From Flavobacterium sp. MDT1-60 (GTDB lineage Bacteria > Bacteroidota > Bacteroidia > Flavobacteriales > Flavobacteriaceae): a stretch of DNA of 64,000 bases. Below, in pieces: positions 24,427 to 32,306 of the stretch. The translations under genes were made by a program, and so were the position numbers. The notes below the pieces were generated by a model, which saw nothing but the letters and a program-made list of their open reading frames with translations, was not told the origin of the DNA and searched no databases. The stretch lies in assembly GCF_014844035.1 (NCBI RefSeq), contig NZ_CP062159.1:5270001-5334000 (forward strand), written 5' to 3'. Every line of letters begins with the position of its first letter. The stretch's first letter is position 1.

Positions 24427-25454
24427 TCTCGAATTTCTTTTTCGGTTTCAACTTCCTTTTCCATTTCTATTGTTTCACCTTCGTATTGCGTTTTCTCCGT
24501 TCTGGCGTCATAACCCAATTCTCTTAAATATTTAGAAAAAATATCGGTACAGCCGTGCGTACAAATTACTCTTTCGGCGCCCGTCGCTTTAATACTGTTC
24601 AACAAAGAAAACCAATCGCAATGGTCGCTCAAAACAAAACCTTTGTCAATCGCGCGTCTGCGTCTCGCTCCGCGAAATGCCATCCATCCGCTTGCTGAAC
24701 CAGTAACAAAGGGAGTCATTTTTCTTATCCAGACACTTCCGTGCGCACTTGGTGGTGCTAGAACAATATTCCCCAATAAATCTTCTTTTTTGGTTTCGTA
24801 GGTCACTAAAGTAGTTGGAGGAAGATCCACTAAAGGCCTGACAACATTTGTCATATTCTCAATAGCACCATGTGTATAAATTGTTCCGAGATCTGTGTCT
24901 AAATATTTTAAAAGTCGTTGTGCTTTTCCTAAAGAATATCCAAAAAGAACAGAAGTTTTTCCCTCTGCTTTGTTTTCTGCCCACCAATTATTGATATCTG
25001 TCATTACTTCAGCCTGCGGAGTCCAGTTAAACGCTGGCAAACCAAAAGTACATTCGGTTATAAAAGTGTGGCATTTCACCACTTCATAAGGAACAGAAAT
25101 TCCATCGTCTTCTGTTTTATAATCTCCTGTAAAAACCCAGACTTCTCCTTTATGTTCAACCCGAATTTGGGCACTACCAATAATATGTCCGGCGGGATGA
25201 AAAGAGAATTTTACGTTATTAATTACAAAAGTTTCGTTCCAGTCTTTTCCCGTAACATTTATTTCGCCCAAACGATGTCGGATTATTGGAATATTGGAGT
25301 GATGAGTAATATAATTTTGATGTCCCCAACGCGCGTGATCAGAATGTCCATGCGTAATAATTGCATTTTTTACCGGCCGCCATGGATCGAGATAAACATC
25401 GGCCTGTTGACAGTAAATTCCATTATCATTAAAAGCTAGAAGAGGGATTTTCAT
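24423..25454 (-). CDS. Ligase-associated MBL-fold DNA exonuclease
   Basis: This 343-residue metallo-beta-lactamase/beta-CASP-type nuclease is the first gene of the repair operon. Metal ligands are seen in T-H35-G-H37-S-D39-H40 and in the later FHPAGHIIGSAQ and FTGDYKTEDD segments. A C-terminal SDHCDW and CTHGC complete the site. The ATG at 25454 (MKIPLLAFNDNGIYC) is preferred over an upstream GTG at 25493. A -7 box on the minus strand at 25501-25508 fits transcription of all four genes. Confidence 0.94.
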   Translation of the reverse strand: MKIPLLAFNDNGIYCQQADVYLDPWRPVKNAIITHGHSDHARWGHQNYITHHSNIPIIRHRLGEINVTGKDWNETFVINNVKFSFHPAGHIIGSAQIRVEHKGEVWVFTGDYKTEDDGISVPYEVVKCHTFITECTFGLPAFNWTPQAEVMTDINNWWAENKAEGKTSVLFGYSLGKAQRLLKYLDTDLGTIYTHGAIENMTNVVRPLVDLPPTTLVTYETKKEDLLGNIVLAPPSAHGSVWIRKMTPFVTGSASGWMAFRGARRRRAIDKGFVLSDHCDWFSLLNSIKATGAERVICTHGCTDIFSKYLRELGYDARTEKTQYEGETIEMEKEVETEKEIRE

Positions 25455-25500
25455 GTTGTTACCATTTTTAATATTGATAAACCGTTTTGGCACATTCTAT

Positions 25501-25508
25501 CAAATTTA
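25501..25508 (-). promoter_or_regulatory. -7 box of the ligase-associated repair operon
   Basis: The minus strand reads TAAATTTG, a perfect TAnnTTTG match 47 nt upstream of ATG 25454. No well-spaced TTG is seen. No LexA-like palindrome is obvious nearby, so damage induction cannot be claimed from sequence. Confidence 0.4.
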
Positions 25509-25580
25509 ACTATTTATCAATCAAGCTGTTTTACAGTTTCACGTGATTAGTTTATTAAATTACAACTTTTTAATATTGTA

Positions 25581-25614
25581 TTGTGATATATTCAAATTAT
25601 CATTTGTACTTTTG
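25581..25614 (+). promoter_or_regulatory. Promoter of pruA
   Basis: TTG at 25581-25583 and TACTTTTG at 25607-25614 are spaced by 23 nt, the upper end of the Flavobacterium range. The ATG lies 42 nt downstream. Confidence 0.45.
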
Positions 25615-25655
25615 TAAAAAATTAGACAATTCGTAATTTTAAAATAATTTATCCC

Positions 25656-27281
25656 ATGTTAAAAGGATTCTTTCATGTACCAAAAGCGGTAAACGAACCT
25701 GTAAAAGGTTACGCACCAAACTCACCAGAAAAAGCAGCTGTTCAGGCAGCTTACACTACAATGTGGAACTCAAAAATTGATGTTCCATTATACATTGGAA
25801 GTGAAGAAATCAAAACTGGAAATACAAAAACTATTTCAGCTCCACACGATCACAAACATATTGTTGGGACGTATCATTTAGCTGAAAAACAACATATCGA
25901 AAAAGCAATCGCCAATGCACTTGAATCAAGAAAAGCATGGGCAAATATGGCATGGGAACAGCGTGCTGCTATTTTCTTAAAAGCTGCTGAACTTATTGCA
26001 GGTCCATACAGAGCTCGTATCAACGCTGCTACTATGATTGGACAATCTAAAAATATTCACCAGGCAGAAATTGATGCTTCTTGTGAATTAATTGACTTTT
26101 TACGTTACAACGTAGAATTCATGACCCAAATTTACGGAGATCAGCCAAAATCTGATTCTACAACATGGAATCGTTTAGAATACAGACCTCTTGAAGGTTT
26201 TGTTTACGCGATTACTCCTTTTAACTTTACTGCTATCGCTGCAAACCTTCCTGCAAGTGCTGCAATGATGGGGAACGTTGTAATTTGGAAACCAAGTGAC
26301 AGCCAGGTTTTTTCTACAAAAATCATCATCGAAGTTTTCAAAGAAGCGGGTGTTCCTGATGGCGTTATCAATGTTGTTTTTGGAGATGCTTTAATGATTA
26401 CTGATACTGTTTTGGCAAGCCGCGATTTCGCTGGTGTTCACTTTACAGGATCAACTCATGTATTTAAAGATATCTGGGCTAAAATTGGTGCAAACATTCA
26501 CAACTATAAAACATATCCAAGAATCGTTGGAGAAACGGGTGGTAAAGATTTTATCATTGCCCACCCAAGCGCTAACGTAAAACAAGTGACTACAGGTATT
26601 ACTCGTGGTGCATTTGAATTTCAAGGGCAAAAATGTTCTGCAGCTTCAAGAGCTTATATTCCACAAAGTTTATGGCCAGCTGTAAAAGAACAATTAATTG
26701 CTGATGTAAAATCTATGAAAATGGGTTCTCCGGAAGATTTTGGAAACTTCATTACTGCAGTTATCCACGAAGGTTCTTTTGATAAATTAGCCAGTTATAT
26801 TGATCAGGCTAAAAAAGATGCTGACGCAGAAATTATTGTTGGTGGAAATTACGATAAATCTGTAGGTTACTTTATTGAGCCAACAGTTATTGTAACTACA
26901 AACCCAAAATATACTACAATGGAAACCGAATTATTCGGACCAGTTATTACTATTTACGTTTACGAAGATGCAAAATGGGAAGAGACTTTAGAATTAGTTG
27001 ATACTACTTCTGAGTACGCTTTAACAGGAGCTGTATTTAGCCAGGATCGTTATGCTATTGAAGTAGCGACTACGAAATTGCAAAATGCTGCTGGTAACTT
27101 CTACATCAATGATAAACCAACCGGAGCAGTTGTTGGAATGCAGCCTTTTGGTGGAGCAAGAGCTTCAGGAACGAACGATAAAGCAGGTTCTGCATTGAAC
27201 TTATTACGTTGGGCTTCTCCAAGAACGATCAAAGAAACTTTTGTAACTCCGGAAGATTACAGATATCCGTTTTTAGGATAG
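25656..27281 (+). CDS. pruA: L-glutamate gamma-semialdehyde dehydrogenase
   Basis: This 541-residue aldehyde dehydrogenase oxidises glutamate-gamma-semialdehyde (1-pyrroline-5-carboxylate) to glutamate with NAD+, the second step of proline catabolism. Catalytic Glu293 (VGETGGKD) and Cys327 (FQGQKCSAASR) are present. The N-terminal FFHVPKAVNEPVKGYAPNSP is typical of the stand-alone long P5C dehydrogenase found in Bacteroidota and eukaryotes. The C-terminal QPFGGARASGTNDKAGS is conserved. It is monocistronic, with a strong terminator at 27321. The proline dehydrogenase partner is not in the window. Confidence 0.96.
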   Translation: MLKGFFHVPKAVNEPVKGYAPNSPEKAAVQAAYTTMWNSKIDVPLYIGSEEIKTGNTKTISAPHDHKHIVGTYHLAEKQHIEKAIANALESRKAWANMAWEQRAAIFLKAAELIAGPYRARINAATMIGQSKNIHQAEIDASCELIDFLRYNVEFMTQIYGDQPKSDSTTWNRLEYRPLEGFVYAITPFNFTAIAANLPASAAMMGNVVIWKPSDSQVFSTKIIIEVFKEAGVPDGVINVVFGDALMITDTVLASRDFAGVHFTGSTHVFKDIWAKIGANIHNYKTYPRIVGETGGKDFIIAHPSANVKQVTTGITRGAFEFQGQKCSAASRAYIPQSLWPAVKEQLIADVKSMKMGSPEDFGNFITAVIHEGSFDKLASYIDQAKKDADAEIIVGGNYDKSVGYFIEPTVIVTTNPKYTTMETELFGPVITIYVYEDAKWEETLELVDTTSEYALTGAVFSQDRYAIEVATTKLQNAAGNFYINDKPTGAVVGMQPFGGARASGTNDKAGSALNLLRWASPRTIKETFVTPEDYRYPFLG

Positions 27282-27320
27282 TCTTAAAGTTGGAAAGTCG
27301 AAAGTCTTAAAGTCTATATA

Positions 27321-27360
27321 AAAAGCCGAATCTAAATTTAGATTCGGCTTTTGCTTTTTT
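27321..27360 (+). terminator. Bidirectional terminator between pruA and the hydrolase
   Basis: A perfect 32-nt palindrome (AAAAGCCGAATCTAAA and its complement, 27321-27352) is followed by a T tract. It lies between convergent genes and is likely used from both sides. Confidence 0.85.
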
Positions 27361-29103
27361 TTATTTCCAAATCGGAATTTTTATAAAACTATCATTGTAC
27401 CATTTTACTTTTAATGGTTCTTTTGCGTCCTGAATAGTTTCATCACTAACTTCTTTTCCTGTTCCATAATTTAACTGAGAAAATGCATTCTTATTAACAT
27501 TAATAACCACAAGCAAACGACTTCCTTTACTCAATTGCTTGCTTATTAAATGTGTATTTGAAAAAGGAATAGCTTCTATTTTATCTGGTTTCAACAAATT
27601 TCTTTTTGTGATGTCTCTGGCATAACTGGAGCGACCAATGAAATAAGACAAATGAAAATACTCTCCATTTGGCGTTACTTCATATAGTGTAACTCCTATA
27701 TCCATATCTTTTTTATTGATACTTGCTTTTATTTCTCCAAAGAACGAACCATTTACTAAGAGTGGTTCTTTTAACGGTTCACTTATAAAAATATACCCGT
27801 TAATTGTATCAATTTCTTTTCTTATAATAGGATCCGGATAATAATCGTTATTTGCTATTTGCCTGTCTGAAAAATCTACTTCTTGAAACAAATAAGCTTT
27901 TTTAACTGGCTTTTTGAAATCTAAAGAATAGTATTTTCCTGATTTACTATCTGTTAAATACAGCTGCAAGAAACCATTATTCATTTTATCCAGAGAAGAA
28001 GCACTTCGCCACTCGTTTGCTCCCATAACTTCGTAGTTAATTTTATCTTTCAGAAATTCTGGTTTTGTTCCATTTTTCAGTATATAATCAAACCATTGAT
28101 ACGTTATTTTTTTGATGTCGATTATTGCTGTTGAATCAACTTTGTAATCCCGTAAATCAATTTTACCTCCAATTTGAGTACCAAAATGATCATATGGTCC
28201 AATAATTAAATACATTGGAGTTTTTGGATTGTATTTCTGAAGTTCTCTTAAATAATACAAACTTGAATTTTGAGAATCATTATAATAACCATCAAAAGCT
28301 AAAACCGGAATGCTTATTTGTTCAAAATCTTTTTTATAAGGTGCCATTTTCTGCCAATATTCGTCAAATGAAGGATGTTTTATCCATCTTTGAAAGAGTC
28401 TGTTCGCACTACCGTCAATACTATCTATTCTTTTATAAGCTACTCCGGTTTCCCACCATTTAAACTGCATCTTTCTAAAACGCTGTCTATCATTTCCCGC
28501 TATTGTATCCAGGTACTTGTTATTCCCAACATAAAAAGACCATTCATAATTGGGATTTATAAAAACATTACTTTCCATTGGCAGGCCCATTCCGGGTCTG
28601 TTGGCAACATATGGTACAATTGTTTTAAGCGCAGGGTGCATTTTTTTACAGGCCGCCCATTGGGTAAATCCGTTATAACTCCCGCCATACATTCCTACAC
28701 TTCCATTACACCATTCTTGTTTGCTAATCCAATCGATGACATCATAGGTATCGTTGGCTTCGTTTTCATAAGGAAATATTTCAGCAGGACTAAATCGCTT
28801 GCCTCGCGAATAGGCAATAACCCCAATATAATCTTTATCAGCTGCTTCTTTTAAAGATTTAATATCTCTTCCTTTATCCCTGACATAAATAGTATATTGA
28901 AGTATTACAGGTTTCGGAACAGAAACTCCTTTTTTTCTAACAACAATTGCCGATATAAAAGCACCATCTCGTGTTTTAATCATCACACTATCCTGAATAT
29001 TATAGATGCTTTTTAAATCTCCTAATTTTGTTGCACTTGTTTGTTGTGAGAATGTATTTGATATTAATAAAATAAGAAATGCAAAATTTAAAATTGTTTT
29101 CAT
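27361..29103 (-). CDS. CocE/NonD family secreted hydrolase (peptidase S15)
   Basis: This 580-residue protein has a signal peptide ending NTFSQ. The alpha/beta hydrolase domain carries nucleophile Ser142 in G-M-Y-G-G-S-Y-N-G, a typical S15 aspartate region (ISIPVLAFDGYYND) and a His region (IIGPYDHFGT). A C-terminal jelly-roll (X-Pro peptidase C-domain) runs from about 340. It probably hydrolyses acylated amino acids or peptides outside the cytoplasm. It lies 24 nt downstream of a LytTR response regulator in the same direction, which suggests co-transcription with a signalling system. The substrate is not predictable. Confidence 0.88.
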   Translation of the reverse strand: MKTILNFAFLILLISNTFSQQTSATKLGDLKSIYNIQDSVMIKTRDGAFISAIVVRKKGVSVPKPVILQYTIYVRDKGRDIKSLKEAADKDYIGVIAYSRGKRFSPAEIFPYENEANDTYDVIDWISKQEWCNGSVGMYGGSYNGFTQWAACKKMHPALKTIVPYVANRPGMGLPMESNVFINPNYEWSFYVGNNKYLDTIAGNDRQRFRKMQFKWWETGVAYKRIDSIDGSANRLFQRWIKHPSFDEYWQKMAPYKKDFEQISIPVLAFDGYYNDSQNSSLYYLRELQKYNPKTPMYLIIGPYDHFGTQIGGKIDLRDYKVDSTAIIDIKKITYQWFDYILKNGTKPEFLKDKINYEVMGANEWRSASSLDKMNNGFLQLYLTDSKSGKYYSLDFKKPVKKAYLFQEVDFSDRQIANNDYYPDPIIRKEIDTINGYIFISEPLKEPLLVNGSFFGEIKASINKKDMDIGVTLYEVTPNGEYFHLSYFIGRSSYARDITKRNLLKPDKIEAIPFSNTHLISKQLSKGSRLLVVINVNKNAFSQLNYGTGKEVSDETIQDAKEPLKVKWYNDSFIKIPIWK

Positions 29104-29127
29104 TGAATCGTTTTATTGACGGTTTCA

Positions 29128-29847
29128 CTAAATCTCATTGCTGTTTTTGAATTTAACTGATTGACGGTTTGAAACTTTTAGTAATTCACCTGTCTTTAGT
29201 TTTACTTCCAGCCCTCCCCCAACTGTCTTTTTTACTTCCTGTATATAATTTATATTTACAATTTCGGTCCTATTTATTCTGAAAAAAATATTTTCATCCA
29301 ACATCTCTTCCCATTGACGAAGAGAACGTCTTTGAAATGCTTTTTTCTCCTGAAAATAAAGTCTGGTATAATTTTCAAGTGATTCGATTAAATAAATTTC
29401 ATCCAATTGCACAAAAAACCGTTTCTCTCCATCTTTAATAAAAATTTTTCGATTGCTTGTTAATGAATTATTCGAACAAGATTTTAAGTTTATCGTATTT
29501 CTTATTTTTTCAATTGCTTGTGTGAATCGTTCTTCCCGTATAGGTTTCATTAAATAATCTAAAGCATTAACTTCAAATGCCTTCACCGCGTATTGATTAA
29601 AAGCGGTAGTGAATAACACGGCTGGTAAATAATCTAAAGATTCTAATAAATCGAAGCCGGATTTCTCAGGCATCTGAATATCTAAAAGAATTAGATCAGG
29701 CTTATTTGCTTCAATTAAATCTTTTGCATCATCAGCATTTTCTGCTTCACCTATTAGCACAAAATCTTTATAAACCAATAAAGCCCTTTTCAATTCTTCC
29801 CGCGATAATCGTTCATCATCTACTATTATAACTTTAATCTTTTTCAT
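29128..29847 (-). CDS. LytTR-family response regulator
   Basis: This 239-residue regulator has a receiver domain at 1-120 with acidic pocket D10-D11, phospho-acceptor Asp56 (LILLDIQMPE) and Lys in YLMKPIRE. A LytTR DNA-binding domain follows at about 140-236 (FIKDGEKRFFVQLDEIYLIE, FFRINRTEIVNINYIQEV). Its start overlaps the upstream sensor kinase stop in an ATGA. It presumably controls its own operon or the adjacent hydrolase; LytTR targets are short direct repeats, which I could not define here. Confidence 0.93.
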   Translation of the reverse strand: MKKIKVIIVDDERLSREELKRALLVYKDFVLIGEAENADDAKDLIEANKPDLILLDIQMPEKSGFDLLESLDYLPAVLFTTAFNQYAVKAFEVNALDYLMKPIREERFTQAIEKIRNTINLKSCSNNSLTSNRKIFIKDGEKRFFVQLDEIYLIESLENYTRLYFQEKKAFQRRSLRQWEEMLDENIFFRINRTEIVNINYIQEVKKTVGGGLEVKLKTGELLKVSNRQSVKFKNSNEI

Positions 29848-30905
29848 TTCGCTGGAAGTAAAATTGTTGTCAAAACTGTTTCATCATTCATCTCTTTAAT
29901 TTCAAAAAAAGCATTTCCGTTATACTGCAGCAGCAATCGTTCTTTCAGGTTACTCAACCCGATACCGGAATCTTTTATTTCCTTACTTAGTTTACCTGAA
30001 TTTTGAACACTGATCTTTATAAAATTGTGCTCCATTTCAACTTTTACAGTAATAAATCCACCACTTTTTCTTTTTTCGATTCCATGTTTTATGGCATTCT
30101 CAACCAAAGACTGAATACTTAAAGGCAGAATTAAGTATTTCAATAAGTCCACACTAGTTTCAATTTTTACCTGCAAACGTTCCTCAAACCGAATTTTCTC
30201 TAATTCCAAATAATCTCTGATGAGATTAATCTCTTCATTTAAGGGTATTAATCTTCCAGCATTATTGTTTAACGAATTTCGCAACAATTCAGACAATAAA
30301 TCAATTGCTCTTCTGGCCGAATCTGGATTTTCTAAGATCAAAAATTTTATATTATTTAATGAGTTAAAAAAGAAATGCGGATTTAACTGAGCACTCAAAT
30401 TATTCAGTTGTGTTTCTTTCATTATAAGTGATAATCGGGCATTTTCTTTTACCGTTTCTATTTCAAGTCTTGAATAATGATACAGATGGTAAGCCAATAC
30501 CCAAATAGACATTAACCTCGTACCAGTGATAAAAACTTGCAATTGTGTGGACTTTAAAAATACCATAAATGATGCAGGACTGCTTTTTAAAACAATTAAA
30601 CGTACCAGATAAAGTTTACCAACAATTAAAAGCATGTAGAGTAAAGAGAGTACCAAAACACTAATTGCAATTCTTGGAACTAACTTTTTTAAACTTAATT
30701 TATTCCATCGGTTTTTTAAAGCGAAGTTTCTGTAAATATGTGTCAGTGCAATACCAATCGTCACATCAAGTATTAAATCAGCTATGCCAATTTTCCATAT
30801 AAAAGTACCGCCAAAAAAAGCCAAAAATCCCCAATACAAGGAAGTTGTAATCCAACCGATTAATTGAATTGTCCAGTATGTCGATATTTTTGTAATTATT
30901 TTCAA
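29844..30905 (-). CDS. LytS-type sensor histidine kinase
   Basis: This 353-residue membrane kinase has four predicted transmembrane helices in residues 10-140. It is followed by a His_kinase (PF06580) domain with phospho-acceptor His177 in L-N-P-H-F-F-F-N-S-L-N-N. The HATPase domain has VENAIKHGIE and SGIGLSNLKERL. There is no extracytoplasmic sensing domain, only short loops, so the signal is likely in the membrane or redox. It is coupled by a 4-nt overlap to the response regulator. Confidence 0.92.
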   Translation of the reverse strand: MKIITKISTYWTIQLIGWITTSLYWGFLAFFGGTFIWKIGIADLILDVTIGIALTHIYRNFALKNRWNKLSLKKLVPRIAISVLVLSLLYMLLIVGKLYLVRLIVLKSSPASFMVFLKSTQLQVFITGTRLMSIWVLAYHLYHYSRLEIETVKENARLSLIMKETQLNNLSAQLNPHFFFNSLNNIKFLILENPDSARRAIDLLSELLRNSLNNNAGRLIPLNEEINLIRDYLELEKIRFEERLQVKIETSVDLLKYLILPLSIQSLVENAIKHGIEKRKSGGFITVKVEMEHNFIKISVQNSGKLSKEIKDSGIGLSNLKERLLLQYNGNAFFEIKEMNDETVLTTILLPAK

Positions 30906-30970
30906 TCCAAAAGTTTTAAGTATTGTAGTAAAGATATTCGTCTATTACAGATTGAACAAATAAAAGTACA

Positions 30971-31277
30971 TGAGCGAAAAATATCAGAGGATGAACGAGG
31001 TTTCAAGTTTAAAATTTCAAGTTTCAAGTTTAAATGGTTTACTATAATAAATGAATTAGGTCATTTATCTCCTTACCCTTATTCTGATACCGATGCAAAT
31101 AAAAAAGAAGAAGTCTTTTATGACTCTTCTAATGAACCTGTAATTTGTCGTGAATTCTTCTTTGATCCTGAATTTCAGTACAGCATTGAAAACTCAGAAA
31201 ATGCCTTAAATGATTTTATTACGCATCTGGATTCTAAAGCAAATCCGTATTTACGCTTAAAAAATAAAGCATCTTAA
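30971..31277 (+). pseudogene. Possible gene remnant interrupted by a TTTCAAGTTTAAA repeat
   Basis: A plus-strand frame ends at 31277 and encodes an acidic, soluble C-terminal piece (INELGHLSPYPYSDTDANKK and FFFDPEFQYSIENSENALND). Upstream of 31040 the same frame runs through a low-complexity repeat (TTTCAAGTTTAAAATTTCAA) like other intergenic repeats in the window. A different frame holds a plausible start (MSEKYQRMNE at 30971). The pattern fits an old gene cut by a repeat. I do not recognise the family. It could be an immunity-type (SUKH-like) protein, but that is only a guess from its shape. Confidence 0.3.
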
Positions 31278-31447
31278 TTATAATTCACCATTTAAAATGA
31301 AAAGCCCCGATAATAATAAATTATCGATTTTTTTGACTAAAATTCTCTTCACAAGGCACATAGCAAAGTATCCTATTTTAATAGTTTAAAGACTTATTGC
31401 AAACGAAAATAATATTGTAAAGTGGTTTCTTGCAAAAAAATTAAGCC

Positions 31448-32293
31448 CTGAAAAAATATTTGTTTTTTATCCTAATTTCACTAGCCTCTTGTAGTGAAGA
31501 TAACAGCTCATCACATACTGTTGAGCAAAATGAAGCCAATTTTAATTTGTCAAAAAATATTGAAAGAGCAGATTGGGGTAATATTCAAGTAGGTGAAAAT
31601 TTAAAATTTGATATCAAAATCAAAAATTTCGACAATGCTCCAGATGTAGTGTATGTTTTAAAACCTATAACCACAGATGCAACGAAACACCAGCGTAATA
31701 AGATTGATTATAATTTTCAGGAAGAAATAAAAATACCATTTTCAAGCACATTTGGCGTTGGAAAAGACAGTATCCCCACTAAAAAAACAAGGGACAGCAT
31801 TATCCTCAAAAAAGCAAATTCTTCCTTTTTTGTTTTAATCCTAAAACCAGGAAATTTTACTCAGCAGTATGAATTACACAAAATGAAATTAAACAAATAT
31901 CTCGCGGGATCCACGCAAGAATTGTTATTCTCGGCAGTACAATTTGACTTTTACACCTGGAGTGAACAAACTCAGAATCCTACTATGTTTAGAGCATCTG
32001 AGCACAGTCGTTACTATGAATTTACTGTAGATGATGGAGACCAGACAAATGACACTTATTTAACCAACAGCGAGTCTAAAAAAAATACTTACACCGCCCT
32101 TTATAATAAAAAAAAATATGAAGGCACTATCCTTATTAATGAAAAAATGACTTTTAGCAATAAAGTAGACACAGAAAGCGGCCCTCAAACTGTGCCAAAA
32201 TGGATATTAAGTGAACTCAAAGTAATACAAAAAAGAGATCATGAACCCGACAACATTATTGTCTATAATAATGTCAGTATACAACAAAAATAA
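31448..32293 (+). CDS. Unrecognised lipoprotein upstream of CDC-like gene
   Basis: This protein of about 281 residues has an N-terminal lipoprotein signal if translation begins at CTG 31448 (then KKYLFFILISLASC, lipobox LASC). The first conventional candidate, TTG at 31460, would lack the two lysines. The mature part is soluble and beta-rich, with a DNIIVYNNVSIQQK end and a DFYTWSEQTQNPTMFRASEH stretch. I recognise no domain. It ends 13 nt before the cytolysin-like gene, so it is the likely operon partner: an accessory, chaperone or immunity lipoprotein are possible roles. The start codon is uncertain. Confidence 0.7.
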   Translation: MKKYLFFILISLASCSEDNSSSHTVEQNEANFNLSKNIERADWGNIQVGENLKFDIKIKNFDNAPDVVYVLKPITTDATKHQRNKIDYNFQEEIKIPFSSTFGVGKDSIPTKKTRDSIILKKANSSFFVLILKPGNFTQQYELHKMKLNKYLAGSTQELLFSAVQFDFYTWSEQTQNPTMFRASEHSRYYEFTVDDGDQTNDTYLTNSESKKNTYTALYNKKKYEGTILINEKMTFSNKVDTESGPQTVPKWILSELKVIQKRDHEPDNIIVYNNVSIQQK

Positions 32294-32306
32294 TAATCTT
32301 AAAAAA

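Noticed and set aside
28375..28854. 159-codon plus-strand frame inside the S15 hydrolase
   Set aside because: It is antisense to the conserved GGSYNG catalytic region and has no signal or family similarity.
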